A stretch of DNA of 64,000 bases, taken from NCBI RefSeq assembly GCF_000756375.1, contig NZ_JNFD01000011.1, forward strand, positions 186,001 through 250,000, written 5' to 3'. This stretch comes from Sphingopyxis sp. LC81 (lineage in GTDB: Bacteria; Pseudomonadota; Alphaproteobacteria; Sphingomonadales; Sphingomonadaceae). The notes beneath the pieces were generated by a model. It was not told where the DNA came from. It worked only from the letters and a program-made list of their open reading frames with translations, and did no database searches. Within the stretch, counting starts at the first letter, position 1; every line of letters begins with the position of its first letter. The position numbers and the translations under genes were made by a program. This document shows positions 6,399-15,280 of the stretch, in pieces.

Positions 6399-7670
6399 TC
6401 AGGCGGCGTCGCCCGCGGCTTCCTTCGCCTTGTCGGCATAGACGCGCACCGGATCCTTGCGGCCTTCGACGACATCCTTGTCGACGACGATCTCGACCAC
6501 GTCGGTGAGGTCGGGCAGGTCGAACATCGTGTCGAGCAGGATCGCCTCGACGATCGAGCGCAGCCCGCGCGCGCCGGTCTTGCGTTCGATCGCCTTCTTG
6601 GCGACCGCGATCAGCGCATCGTCGGTAAAGGTCAGCACGACCTCCTCGAGATCGAAGAGCTTGCGATACTGCTTTACCAGCGCGTTCTTGGGCTCGCCCA
6701 AAATCTTGACCAGCGCGTCGATGTCGAGATCCTCGAGCGTCGCGATGACCGGCAGGCGGCCGACGAATTCGGGGATCAGGCCGAACTTCAGCAGATCCTC
6801 GGGCTCGATATTTTTCAGCACTTCGCCCATGCGGCGCTCGTCGGGGCCCGCGACATGCGCGCCGAAACCGATCGACTTGCCTTGCAGGCGGTCGCCGATG
6901 ATCTTTTCGAGGCCGCTGAACGCGCCGCCCGCGATGAACAGGATGTTCGTCGTGTCGACCTGCAGGAATTCCTGCTGCGGATGCTTGCGCCCGCCCTGCG
7001 GCGGAACGCTCGCGGTCGTGCCTTCCATCAGCTTGAGCAAAGCCTGCTGCACGCCTTCGCCCGACACGTCGCGCGTGATCGAGGGATTCTCGGCCTTGCG
7101 CGAGATTTTATCGATTTCGTCGATATAGACGATGCCGCGCTGCGCCTTTTCGACATTATAGTCGGACGACTGCAGCAGCTTGAGGATGATATTCTCGACA
7201 TCCTCGCCGACATAGCCGGCTTCGGTCAGCGTCGTCGCATCGGCCATCGTGAAGGGCACGTCGAGGAAGCGCGCGAGCGTCTGCGCGAGCAAAGTCTTGC
7301 CGCTGCCCGTCGGGCCGACGAGCAGGATGTTCGACTTCGCGAGTTCGACGTCGTCGCCGCGGCCGCTGTTCGCGAGGCGCTTGTAGTGATTGTGCACCGC
7401 GACCGACAGCACGCGCTTGGCGGTGTTCTGGCCGATGACATAGGCGTCGAGATGCTGGCAGATTTCCAGCGGCGTCGGCACCGCGCCATCCTTGCGCGCG
7501 GCGATCCCGCCCTTGATCTCTTCGCGGATGATGTCGTTGCACAGCTCGACGCATTCGTCGCAGATGAACACGGTCGGCCCGGCAATCAGCTTGCGGACTT
7601 CGTGCTGCGACTTGCCGCAGAAGGAGCAGTAAAGGGTGCTCTTGCTGTCCGAGCCACTCAATTTCGTCAT
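6399..7670 (-). CDS. clpX: ATP-dependent Clp protease ATP-binding subunit ClpX
   Basis: A 423-aa AAA+ unfoldase that recognises, unfolds and feeds substrates into ClpP. The N-terminal zinc-binding domain has Cys15, Cys18, Cys37 and Cys40. The AAA+ core shows Walker A GPTGSGKT (119-126), Walker B VYIDEID (181-187), pore loop GYVG (152-155), the RKH loop (228-230) and the ClpP-docking IGF loop (267-269). Length matches the family. It lies downstream of clpP on the same strand, 169 nt away, so the pair may be co-transcribed or have separate promoters. In alphaproteobacteria ClpXP degrades the cell-cycle regulator CtrA. Its own terminator follows. Confidence 0.99.
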   Translation of the reverse strand: MTKLSGSDSKSTLYCSFCGKSQHEVRKLIAGPTVFICDECVELCNDIIREEIKGGIAARKDGAVPTPLEICQHLDAYVIGQNTAKRVLSVAVHNHYKRLANSGRGDDVELAKSNILLVGPTGSGKTLLAQTLARFLDVPFTMADATTLTEAGYVGEDVENIILKLLQSSDYNVEKAQRGIVYIDEIDKISRKAENPSITRDVSGEGVQQALLKLMEGTTASVPPQGGRKHPQQEFLQVDTTNILFIAGGAFSGLEKIIGDRLQGKSIGFGAHVAGPDERRMGEVLKNIEPEDLLKFGLIPEFVGRLPVIATLEDLDIDALVKILGEPKNALVKQYRKLFDLEEVVLTFTDDALIAVAKKAIERKTGARGLRSIVEAILLDTMFDLPDLTDVVEIVVDKDVVEGRKDPVRVYADKAKEAAGDAA

Positions 7671-7721
7671 AAAACTTCCTATGGCGGGCCCAAAAGGGGC
7701 GCTGCCGTCTTTATCCTAGTC

Positions 7722-7762
7722 CCCGGTCACCCAATTACAATATGGCAATTGGGTGACACGGG
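7722..7762. promoter_or_regulatory. Inverted repeat between clpP and clpX
   Basis: Arms GTCACCCAATT (7726-7736) and AATTGGGTGAC (7747-7757) are perfectly complementary over 11 bp. Four more pairs lie outside (7722-7725 with 7759-7762) if one base bulges. There is no U-tract on either strand, so it is more likely a protein-binding site or RNA structure than a terminator. It lies about 55-90 nt upstream of clpX and could control clpX separately from clpP. Confidence 0.5.
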
Positions 7763-7839
7763 TTCAATGTCCTGCCTAGCGCCAAGGCGCCAAGCGGACG
7801 TCAAGAAACGCGGTTACCGGTGTGTTGCCAGCCTGACGA

Positions 7840-8490
7840 TCAGGGCGTCGGGCCTTCGCTCACATCCTTCGGCGCGTCGTCGCCGGGCAGGCCCGGACGG
7901 CGGTCGAACACCTGGTCGACCAGGCCGAATGCCTTCGCCTCGTCGGCCTCCAGGAACGTGTCGCGGTCCATCGCTTTTTCGATCTCTTTCAGCGGCTTGC
8001 CGGTGTATTTCACATACAGGTCGTTCATCCGCTTGCGGATGCGCAGGATTTCGCGCGCCTGGATTTCGATGTCCGACGCCATGCCGCGCGCGCCGCCCGA
8101 GGGCTGGTGGATCATCACGCGGGCATTCGACAGCGCGACGCGCATGCCGGGCTCGCCCGCGGCGAGCAGGAAGCTGCCCATCGACGCCGCCTGGCCGATG
8201 CACACCGTGCCGACGCGCGGGCGGATGTACTGCATCGTGTCGTGGATCGCCATGCCCGCCGTGACGACTCCGCCGGGCGAGTTGATGTACATATAGATGT
8301 CCTTCTTCGGATTCTCCGATTCGAGGAACAACAGCTGGGCGACGATCAGCGAGGCCATCTGGTCCTCGACCTCGCCGGTGACGAAGACGATCCGTTCGCG
8401 CAGCAGGCGCGAGAAAATGTCGAAGCTGCGTTCGCCGCGGCTCGTCTGCTCGACGACAACGGGAACAAGGGCTGCGAGCGGGTCGATCAT
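7840..8490 (-). CDS. clpP: ATP-dependent Clp protease proteolytic subunit
   Basis: A 216-aa serine peptidase that forms the tetradecameric barrel of ClpXP/ClpAP. The catalytic triad is visible: Ser103 in GQAASMGS, His128 in MIHQP, and Asp177 in MDRDTF, with the same spacing as in E. coli ClpP. The NSPGG motif is at residues 70-74. The C-terminus has an extra acidic Pro-rich tail of about 15 residues. clpX follows on the same strand. Confidence 0.99.
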   Translation of the reverse strand: MIDPLAALVPVVVEQTSRGERSFDIFSRLLRERIVFVTGEVEDQMASLIVAQLLFLESENPKKDIYMYINSPGGVVTAGMAIHDTMQYIRPRVGTVCIGQAASMGSFLLAAGEPGMRVALSNARVMIHQPSGGARGMASDIEIQAREILRIRKRMNDLYVKYTGKPLKEIEKAMDRDTFLEADEAKAFGLVDQVFDRRPGLPGDDAPKDVSEGPTP

Positions 8491-8601
8491 TGGGAATTCG
8501 TCCTTATGTTATCGGGATGCCGCGCCGGAGAATCCGGCGGGCTGCCCCTCCATGATCCTACATCGTCGCCAAGCGGAGGTCTTTCAAGGGGGCAAAAAGA
8601 A

Positions 8602-8622
8602 GGGGCGGGAAAGTCCCGCCCC
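8602..8622 (-). terminator. fdxA terminator
   Basis: A 9-bp perfect GC stem (8602-8610 with 8614-8622) with a 3-nt loop. On the minus strand it is followed by UUC then U5 (plus-strand AAAAA at 8594-8598). It lies 23 nt past the ferredoxin stop. Confidence 0.85.
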
Positions 8623-8644
8623 GTCCGGATTATCTGGTTTCGCC

Positions 8645-8983
8645 TCAGTCGCCCTCGCCGGGTTCGGGCGAGAAGAGCGTCTCGAACTTGTTCTCGACGC
8701 CCTTGAATTCGTCGGCGTCGGCGGGGGTTTCCTTCTTGACCGTGATGTTCGGCCATTCGGCGCTGAACTTGCTGTTCACTTCGAGCCACTTTTCCAAGCC
8801 GCTCTCGGTGTCGGGCAGGATCGCCTCGGCCGGGCATTCGGGTTCGCACACGCCGCAGTCGATGCATTCGTTCGGATTGATGACGAGCATATTCTCGCCC
8901 TCATAGAAACAGTCGACGGGGCACACCTCGACACAGTCCATATATTTGCACCGGACGCAGGCATCGGTGACGACATAGGTCAT
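8645..8983 (-). CDS. fdxA: 7Fe ferredoxin
   Basis: A 112-aa electron carrier with one [3Fe-4S] and one [4Fe-4S] cluster. By family pattern Cys9, Cys17 and Cys50 bind the 3Fe cluster and Cys21, Cys40, Cys43 and Cys46 the 4Fe cluster, exactly one residue offset from Azotobacter ferredoxin I. The start at 8983 gives MTYVVTDAC, the usual N-terminus. The C-terminal half without cysteines is typical of the FdxA type. The redox partner is unknown. It is followed by its own terminator, so it is probably monocistronic or at the end of the S4/helicase transcript. Confidence 0.96.
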   Translation of the reverse strand: MTYVVTDACVRCKYMDCVEVCPVDCFYEGENMLVINPNECIDCGVCEPECPAEAILPDTESGLEKWLEVNSKFSAEWPNITVKKETPADADEFKGVENKFETLFSPEPGEGD

Positions 8984-9098
8984 GGGCTTTCGGCTCCCTC
9001 AGATGACGGCAATCGGGCCGTCAGGCTCTCCATATGGGCTCGCCTCTATGCCGCGTGAAGGCGGTGCGTCAACGCTAAGCGACAGTTGCGAATCACTC

Positions 9099-9458
9099 TC
9101 ACTGAATAGGACGATCGGGATGCGGCGGGTGCAAAGCATTTCCATCGGCGCCGATAGCCGATTGTTCGGGCGGCAACGCCCCGGGATCAAGCCGCTGATA
9201 ACAGGCTTGCGCCTCGGGTGCGGGGCCACGGCGCAAGGGAAGCGAAAGCAGGCGGATCACCTCGATCCGCTCGCCGACCGGCAGAACGAGCGTCGACCCG
9301 GCGTGGACCGCGCACGACGAACGCGTGATGCGCCGCCCGTCGAGCCTGATATGCCCCGCCTCGACCATCGCCTGCGCGATGCTGCGCGAACGGGCGAGGC
9401 GCAGGAACCACAGCAGCTTGTCCAGCCTGATGCTTCCTGCGGCGCCCGGGCTTGCCAT
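9099..9458 (-). CDS. S4-domain RNA-binding protein (HslR-like)
   Basis: A 119-aa protein with an S4 RNA-binding domain: IRLDKLLWFLRLARSRSIAQ at residues 10-29, then GHIRLDGRRI. It resembles heat-shock protein 15 (HslR), which binds stalled 50S subunits carrying nascent chains. The last 40 residues are Pro/Gly-rich and not conserved-looking. The ATG overlaps the TGA of the upstream helicase gene by one base (CAT at 9456-9458, TCA at 9458-9460), so translation is probably coupled. Pairing with an SUV3-like helicase points to RNA metabolism or ribosome rescue. The exact role is uncertain. Confidence 0.85.
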   Translation of the reverse strand: MASPGAAGSIRLDKLLWFLRLARSRSIAQAMVEAGHIRLDGRRITRSSCAVHAGSTLVLPVGERIEVIRLLSLPLRRGPAPEAQACYQRLDPGALPPEQSAIGADGNALHPPHPDRPIQ

Positions 9459-12241
9459 CAGTCTTTGCGTGCGTCCGCAAGGAGTGCGGCGAGGCCGGCG
9501 AAGGGGCTGTTCGGCGACGGGCCGCGACGGGGCTGCCGCTCGGGGCGGTCAGGGCGCGGCGGGCGTGGGGCGTCGACGCGGGGCTTGTCGGGCTTGCCGC
9601 GCTTGCCTTTCGCCTGGTGCGTCGGCGGGCGCCTTGTTTCGCCGTTCCCGGCGCGTGGCGGCGCATCGACACTCTTGCGCCGCGGATGCGGTTTGCGGCG
9701 CGGGCGCTTTTCGGCCGCCTTGCGCAGCCCCAACCAGCGCCAGCGCTGCAGCGCGGGTTCGCCAATGCTGCGGAAACCGAAGCTGCCGAGCAGCGCGCGG
9801 CGCGTCTCCTCGTCGAGCCCGAGCGAGGTCGCGAGCGCGGGGTCGATGATAAAGCCGGGCGGCGGCGCGGCGCTGACCCCCTCATGCTCGTCACTCGCAT
9901 GATCGTCATGATGATCGTCGCGGCCGGCGAGCGGCGCGGTCGGCGGTGCCGACGCCTGCATCCGCGCGGCATGCGCCTGGCGCGCGAGCTTTTCGGCCAT
10001 GTCGATGCGCAGCCAGCCCGACGAACAGCGGCGGAACCCCGCGATGACCAGCCCCGCATGACTGCCCGCCTTTTGCAGCACCGCGCCGTGCGGCGGCAGC
10101 GCGGGAACCGGCGCGCCCTGCTGTGCCGCCATCAGCGCCGCGCGCCAGCGCACCGCCTCGGGCTTGAGCAGCAGCGGGTGGAAGAGGTCGAGCGAGCCGA
10201 TGGTGAAGCCGAGCTTGCGCAGCTGCGGACGCTCCTCGGGGGTGAGGGCATTGAGCTGATCCTCGACCGCAGCACGCCCGATCGTTCCGCTATTGTCGGT
10301 GAGCGCCGCGAGCAGCGCGCGCACGCGCGGCGGGGTGAACAGGTCGCCCGCCGCCTCGCCCATCGCGGCGAGCGGCCCGGCATGACGCGCGAGTTGCGCG
10401 GCGACGAAGCGCTGGAGCCGTTCGGAAATCGCCTGCACCTGATGCGGTTCGAGCCGCCGCAGCGACGGGTCGACCTGGATCGCCGGCTGGACGAGCGTCG
10501 GCCCGCGCGCAAGCGTCGCGATCGCGTGGCCATGCCAGGCGAGGCGCGGCGCGGTCCCCGGTTCGGCGATCAGCGACAAGGCGCTGTCGTCGCCCTCGGC
10601 GAGCGCGGTCGCGCGGCGCGCGAGTTCGGCGCGCAGATGCTTTTCGGCCGCCGCGAGCAGCATGCGGTGGTCGCTCGCCTTGGCGACCGGATCGACCTTG
10701 AACTGGAATCCTTTCAGCGTGCCGATCGCCTCGCCGTCGACCGCGACGGTGCCGTCGACGCCGACCGCGACGGGCAGCGCGGCATTGCGCTGCCCCGCGT
10801 CGCGCAGTAGCAGCGCCAGCCGCCGGTCGACGAAACGCTGTGCGAGCGCGGCGTGCAGCGCATCGGACAGACGCGATTCGAGCGCCTGCGTCTGCTCGGT
10901 CCACCCCGCCGCGCCCGCGATCCAGTCGCCGCGCTGCGCGATGAAGCAGAGCGTGCGCACCGCGGCGATGCGGCTCGCGAGCTGGTCGATATCGCCCTCG
11001 ACATCATTGAGCCGCGCGAGGCGGCGCGCGAACCAGTCGGGGTCGATCATCCCGTCGCCGCTCGTGCGCCATTGCCACAGCTTGAACACCGTGCGGCTAT
11101 GGTGTTCGGCGCCCAATTGTTCGAAGTCGGGGAGGCCGCAGACGTCCCACAGGCGCTGCACCGCGTCGAAATCGCCGCCGCGTGCACGCACTTCCATGTC
11201 GCCCGCCAGATGCTTGAGCACCGCGATGTCGACCGCCTCGGGCGCGGCACGCAGCATCGGCTGGTCCGGCGGCTGCGCGAGGTCGGACAAAAGCTGGTCG
11301 AGCGAGCCGAAGCCCGGGGTCGGGTTGCGCCAGAACAGGCTCGCGAGCGGCGGGAAATGATGCCCCTCGATCGCGTGGATTTCTTCGGGGGTGAAGCCGC
11401 CCTGCGGCAGGCCGACGGTGCCAAAGCCGCCGTCCTGCTGGTGGCGCCCGGCGCGCCCCGCGATCTGCGCCATTTCCGAAACCGTCAGGCGGCGGAGGCG
11501 CCGCCCGTCGAATTTCTGCAAGGAAGCGAAGGCGACATGCTGGACGTCGAGGTTGAGCCCCATGCCGATCGCGTCGGTCGCGACGAGATAGTCGACCTCG
11601 CCCGCCTCGAACATCGCGACCTGCGCATTGCGCGTCTTGGGGCTGAGTGCCCCCATCACGACCGCGGCGCCGCCCGAAAAGCGGCGCAGCATTTCGGCGA
11701 TCGCATAGACTTCCTCGGCCGAGAAGGCGACGATCGCCGAGCGTTTGGGCAGGCGCGAGAGCTTCGACGACCCGGCGTAGCTCAAGGTCGAAAAGCGCGG
11801 CCGGGTGATGATCTCGGCCTCGGGCACCAGCCCCTTGACCAGCCCGCGGATGCTCGCCGAGCCGAGGATCATCGTTTCCTCGCGCCCGCGCGCGCGCAGC
11901 AGCCGGTCGGTGAAGACATGCCCGCGCTCGGGATCGGCGCCAAGCTGCGCCTCGTCGATCCCGACAAAGGCGACATCGCGCTCGACCGGCAGCGCTTCCA
12001 TCGTGCCGAGCAGGTAGCGCGCATCGGGCGGCAGGATTCGCTCCTCGCCGGTGACGAGTCCCACCTGCGCTGGCCCCTTGATCGCAACGACGCGGTCGTA
12101 AACTTCGCGCGCCAGCAAGCGCAGCGGAAAGCCGATCATGCCGCTCGAATGGGCCGTCAGGCGCTCGACCGCCAAATGGGTTTTGCCGGTGTTGGTGGGG
12201 CCAAGGACAGCCTTGACCGGCTGGGAGGAGGATGACGTCAT
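9458..12241 (-). CDS. SUV3-like superfamily II RNA helicase
   Basis: A 927-aa helicase similar to mitochondrial SUV3, which unwinds structured RNA for degradation. Counting from the ATG at 12241, motifs are Walker A GPTNTGKT (14-21), DEAQ (96-99), motif V ATDAIGMGLN (221-230) and motif VI QIAGRAGRH (259-267). The DEAQ box and short motifs are SUV3-type rather than DEAD-box. The C-terminal half is long, ending in a basic Arg/Lys/Pro tail (residues about 830-927) that probably binds RNA. The frame is open to 12367, but the first 42 residues look non-coding and would run towards the divergent M23 gene, so 12241 is preferred. It overlaps the S4 gene. Confidence 0.88.
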   Translation of the reverse strand: MTSSSSQPVKAVLGPTNTGKTHLAVERLTAHSSGMIGFPLRLLAREVYDRVVAIKGPAQVGLVTGEERILPPDARYLLGTMEALPVERDVAFVGIDEAQLGADPERGHVFTDRLLRARGREETMILGSASIRGLVKGLVPEAEIITRPRFSTLSYAGSSKLSRLPKRSAIVAFSAEEVYAIAEMLRRFSGGAAVVMGALSPKTRNAQVAMFEAGEVDYLVATDAIGMGLNLDVQHVAFASLQKFDGRRLRRLTVSEMAQIAGRAGRHQQDGGFGTVGLPQGGFTPEEIHAIEGHHFPPLASLFWRNPTPGFGSLDQLLSDLAQPPDQPMLRAAPEAVDIAVLKHLAGDMEVRARGGDFDAVQRLWDVCGLPDFEQLGAEHHSRTVFKLWQWRTSGDGMIDPDWFARRLARLNDVEGDIDQLASRIAAVRTLCFIAQRGDWIAGAAGWTEQTQALESRLSDALHAALAQRFVDRRLALLLRDAGQRNAALPVAVGVDGTVAVDGEAIGTLKGFQFKVDPVAKASDHRMLLAAAEKHLRAELARRATALAEGDDSALSLIAEPGTAPRLAWHGHAIATLARGPTLVQPAIQVDPSLRRLEPHQVQAISERLQRFVAAQLARHAGPLAAMGEAAGDLFTPPRVRALLAALTDNSGTIGRAAVEDQLNALTPEERPQLRKLGFTIGSLDLFHPLLLKPEAVRWRAALMAAQQGAPVPALPPHGAVLQKAGSHAGLVIAGFRRCSSGWLRIDMAEKLARQAHAARMQASAPPTAPLAGRDDHHDDHASDEHEGVSAAPPPGFIIDPALATSLGLDEETRRALLGSFGFRSIGEPALQRWRWLGLRKAAEKRPRRKPHPRRKSVDAPPRAGNGETRRPPTHQAKGKRGKPDKPRVDAPRPPRPDRPERQPRRGPSPNSPFAGLAALLADARKD

Positions 12242-12486
12242 TTTCTTGGCCGCCAAGCTGGCATGCGCAAGGTCCGCGCGCAACAGCCGATCTTCGAAAG
12301 GAAGGGTAGAGGCCGATTTTTTCCACACTGTTGCATAATATCCCGGCCCCGCCACGCCTTGCCGCAACGCGCCGTGGCAAATCCGCCATTAAATTGACTT
12401 TAACGACCTTTCTTTACAGACAATGCCTCGAAAACATCATTCGGCAGCCGGGGATATGCGAGGCTGGCCGAGCGGGGGTCCGAAAT

Positions 12487-14061
12487 TTGTTTCAGCGTCA
12501 CGAACCCATCGCGGGGATGTCCGGCAACGCGGCCGCCCTCACGATGTCGCAAGCGATCCCGCTGCGGCGTGCCGATTCCGATGCCGAACCGCAGCTCGGC
12601 TGGCGCGACCGGCTCGCGCAGCTCGACCTCGTTCCCGACCTGGGCGATAATATCGGTTCGGGCGAATGGTGGCGCGGTCTTGCGACATTAACCCTGCTCT
12701 GCGGAACCGCGATCGCGACCTTCCCGGGCATCCAGCCGCTTCAAGTCGGCGGAACCCCCGCGCTCGACGCCGCCGATTTCAACGAAGCGCGCGCGCAGAT
12801 GATCGTGCCGCTCGCATTCGGCGGGGACACCGGACGCCACATGGCGGCGACCGACGCGGTGCGCCCGCTGACGCAAACCCCCGAACGGCCGCAAATCGAA
12901 CTTACCGCGACGCTCGGCAGCGGCGACGGCTTCGCGCGCCTGCTCGAACGCTCGGGCGTCGGCAGCAGCGAAGCACAGGCGCTGGCGAAGCAGGTGTCGG
13001 GCGCGGTGCCGCTCGCCGACATCGCGCCGGGCACGCGCATCGACCTGATCCTCGGCCGCCGCGCTGCGCGCACGATGCCGCGCCCGGTCGAGGCGCTCGC
13101 GATGCGCGCGCGCTTTGACCTGCGCATCGAAATGGAGCGGCAGGGCGGCCAGCTCGTCATGCGCCGCATCCCGATCGCGGTCGACGCGACCCCGCTGCGC
13201 ATTCGTGGAAGGGTGGGCGACAGCCTCTACCGTTCGGCGCGCGCCGCCGGCGCGCCGCCGCAGGCGATCCAGTCGTATCTGCGCGTTGTCGGCAAACAGA
13301 TTTCGGTCGGCAGCGACATTCGCGCCGGCGACGAGTTCGACATCATCGTCGATTACCGCCGCGCCGAAACGGGCGAGACCGAGACGGGCAAATTGCTCTA
13401 CGCCGGGCTGATCCGCGGCGGAAAATCGAAACTCTCGATGCTCGAATGGAATGTCGACGGCCGGACCCAATGGTTCGAGGCGTCGGGCGTCGGCGAACAG
13501 CGCGGCGGCATGGCGCGGCCGACGAATGGCCGCGTGACCTCGACCTTCGGCATGCGCCGTCACCCGATCCTCGGCTACAAGCGCATGCACAGCGGCATGG
13601 ACTTCGGCGGCGGCTATGGCGCGCCGATCTATGCGGTCACCGACGGCGTCGTGACAATCGCCGGGCGCCACGGCGGTTACGGCAATTTCGTCAAGCTCAA
13701 CCACGGCAACGGCCTCGGCACCGGATATGGCCATATGAGCCGCATCGCGGTGCGCTCGGGCCAGCGCGTGCGTCGCGGTCAGGTGATCGGCTATATCGGC
13801 TCGACCGGCCTCTCGACCGGCCCGCACCTCCATTACGAGCTGTATCGCAACGGCCGCGCGGTGAACCCGTCGTCGGTGACCTTCGTCACCCGCGCGTTGC
13901 TCGAGGGCAAGGCGCTCGCCGACTTCCGCGCCCGCATCCGGTCGCTGACCTCGATCGCGCCGGGCGCCGCGCTGACCCCGATCGCGCCGAAACAGGTCGA
14001 GGGGCCGAAACTCGGCAGCCTCGCCGATGTCGCGTCGAAACGCGCCGAGGGCGGAATCTGA
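12487..14061 (+). CDS. Membrane-anchored M23 family metallopeptidase
   Basis: Peptidoglycan endopeptidase of the lysostaphin/LytM class. A cytoplasmic N-terminus is followed by one membrane segment (WRGLATLTLLCGTAIATFPG), a periplasmic helper region and a C-terminal M23 domain. Zinc-site motifs are HSGMDFG (base 13588) and HLHYELY (base 13827), so it looks catalytically active, unlike EnvC-type activators. The start is uncertain. TTG at 12487 follows GGGGG at 12474-12478 and gives an MFQRHE N-terminus like sphingomonad relatives I remember. ATG at 12517 is the alternative. An ATG at 12331 lies upstream of a possible promoter (TTGACT, 12394-12399) and is unlikely. The C-terminus extends about 45 residues beyond the peptidase core. 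Confidence 0.85.
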   Translation: MFQRHEPIAGMSGNAAALTMSQAIPLRRADSDAEPQLGWRDRLAQLDLVPDLGDNIGSGEWWRGLATLTLLCGTAIATFPGIQPLQVGGTPALDAADFNEARAQMIVPLAFGGDTGRHMAATDAVRPLTQTPERPQIELTATLGSGDGFARLLERSGVGSSEAQALAKQVSGAVPLADIAPGTRIDLILGRRAARTMPRPVEALAMRARFDLRIEMERQGGQLVMRRIPIAVDATPLRIRGRVGDSLYRSARAAGAPPQAIQSYLRVVGKQISVGSDIRAGDEFDIIVDYRRAETGETETGKLLYAGLIRGGKSKLSMLEWNVDGRTQWFEASGVGEQRGGMARPTNGRVTSTFGMRRHPILGYKRMHSGMDFGGGYGAPIYAVTDGVVTIAGRHGGYGNFVKLNHGNGLGTGYGHMSRIAVRSGQRVRRGQVIGYIGSTGLSTGPHLHYELYRNGRAVNPSSVTFVTRALLEGKALADFRARIRSLTSIAPGAALTPIAPKQVEGPKLGSLADVASKRAEGGI

Positions 14062-14083
14062 CAACATCACCCCTCCACTTTAG

Positions 14084-14208
14084 GGGGGAGGGGCAGCGAG
14101 ACTTGCGAACTTGTTCGCTAGTCGCAGCGGGGTGGGCAACGACGCCTCGCGCTCGGCCCACCCCGTTGCGGCTAGCCGGTAAATCGGCAAGCCTCACTGC
14201 CCCTCCCG
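14084..14208. repeat. Intergenic palindromic repeat, copy 1
   Basis: An imperfect inverted repeat of about 52-nt arms (14084-14136 and 14156-14208) between the M23 gene and hemB. The left arm contains GGCAGCGAGACTTGCGAAC then TTGTTCGCTAGTCGCAGCGG. The same sequence recurs at 18110-18149. Both arms also carry runs of GGGAGGGG/CCCCTCCC. It is too long for a simple terminator and is probably a REP/BIME-like element spread through the genome. Confidence 0.75.
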
Positions 14209-14277
14209 CAGGCGGGAGGGGATGATTTCGCCCCAATATCCATTTGCCCCACGGCCAAGCGCGGCTATGCACCCCGC

Positions 14278-15276
14278 ATGACCCAAGCCGCTTTCCCCGA
14301 CCTGCGCCTGCGCCGCACCCGCCGCACCGGCTGGAGCCGCGCGATGGTGCGCGAAACCCAGCTTTCGCCCTCCAACCTGATCTGGCCGCTCTTCGTCTGC
14401 GACGGATCGGGCAGCGAAGAACCGATATCGAGCCTGCCCGGCGTATCGCGCTGGTCGGTCGATTTGCTCGTCGAACGCGCGAAGGATGCGGTCGCGGCGG
14501 GCATCCCGTGCCTCGCGCTCTTTCCCTATACGCAGCCCGACCGGCGCAGCGCCGATGGCGGCGAAGCGCTCAATCCCGACAATCTGATGTGCCGCGCCAC
14601 GGCCGCGATCAAACAGGCGCTCGGCGACGACATCGGCGTCCTCACCGACGTCGCGCTCGACCCCTATACCAGCCACGGGCAGGATGGGCTGATCGACGAT
14701 GCGGGCTATGTGCTCAACGACGAAACGGTCGAGGTGCTCGTCGGGCAGGCGCTCAACCAGGCGCGCGCGGGCGCCGACATCATCGCGCCAAGCGACATGA
14801 TGGACGGCCGCATCGGCGCGATCCGGCAGGCGCTCGAGGCCGAGGGTTTCGGCCATGTCCAGATCATGAGCTACGCCGCCAAATATGCCTCGGCCTTTTA
14901 TGGCCCGTTCCGCGACGCGGTTGGCTCGCGCGGGCTGCTCAAGGGCGACAAGAAAACCTATCAGATGGACCCCGCGAACAGCGAGGAAGCGCTGCGCGAG
15001 GTGGCACAGGATCTCGCCGAGGGTGCCGACAGCGTGATGGTCAAGCCCGGGCTGCCCTATCTCGACATCGTCCGCGCGGTGAAGGACAATTTTGCCGTGC
15101 CCGTCTACGCCTACCAGGTGTCGGGCGAATATGCGATGATCGAGGCCGCGGCGGCGGCGGGCGCGGGCGACCGCGATGCGCTCGTCCTCGAAACTTTGCT
15201 CGCCTTCCGCCGCGCGGGGGCGTCGGGGGTGCTCAGCTATCACGCGCTGCACGCGGCACGGCTGCTTGGCGCCTGA
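14278..15276 (+). CDS. hemB: Delta-aminolevulinic acid dehydratase (porphobilinogen synthase)
   Basis: A 332-aa cytosolic enzyme joining two 5-aminolevulinate molecules into porphobilinogen in haem synthesis. Active-site lysines are Lys202 (SYAAKYAS) and Lys256 (MVKPGLPYLD), the second forming the Schiff base. The metal-binding stretch (residues 124-136, DVALDPYTSHGQD) lacks the three cysteines of zinc enzymes and has Ala/Asp instead, so this is the magnesium-type, zinc-independent class. The next gene starts 4 nt past the stop, so hemB probably heads a three-gene transcript. Confidence 0.98.
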   Translation: MTQAAFPDLRLRRTRRTGWSRAMVRETQLSPSNLIWPLFVCDGSGSEEPISSLPGVSRWSVDLLVERAKDAVAAGIPCLALFPYTQPDRRSADGGEALNPDNLMCRATAAIKQALGDDIGVLTDVALDPYTSHGQDGLIDDAGYVLNDETVEVLVGQALNQARAGADIIAPSDMMDGRIGAIRQALEAEGFGHVQIMSYAAKYASAFYGPFRDAVGSRGLLKGDKKTYQMDPANSEEALREVAQDLAEGADSVMVKPGLPYLDIVRAVKDNFAVPVYAYQVSGEYAMIEAAAAAGAGDRDALVLETLLAFRRAGASGVLSYHALHAARLLGA

Positions 15277-15280
15277 CAGC

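Noticed and set aside
6327-8264. 645-codon open frame opposite clpX and clpP
   Set aside because: Antisense shadow of two secure genes across their intergenic gap. No recognisable domain.
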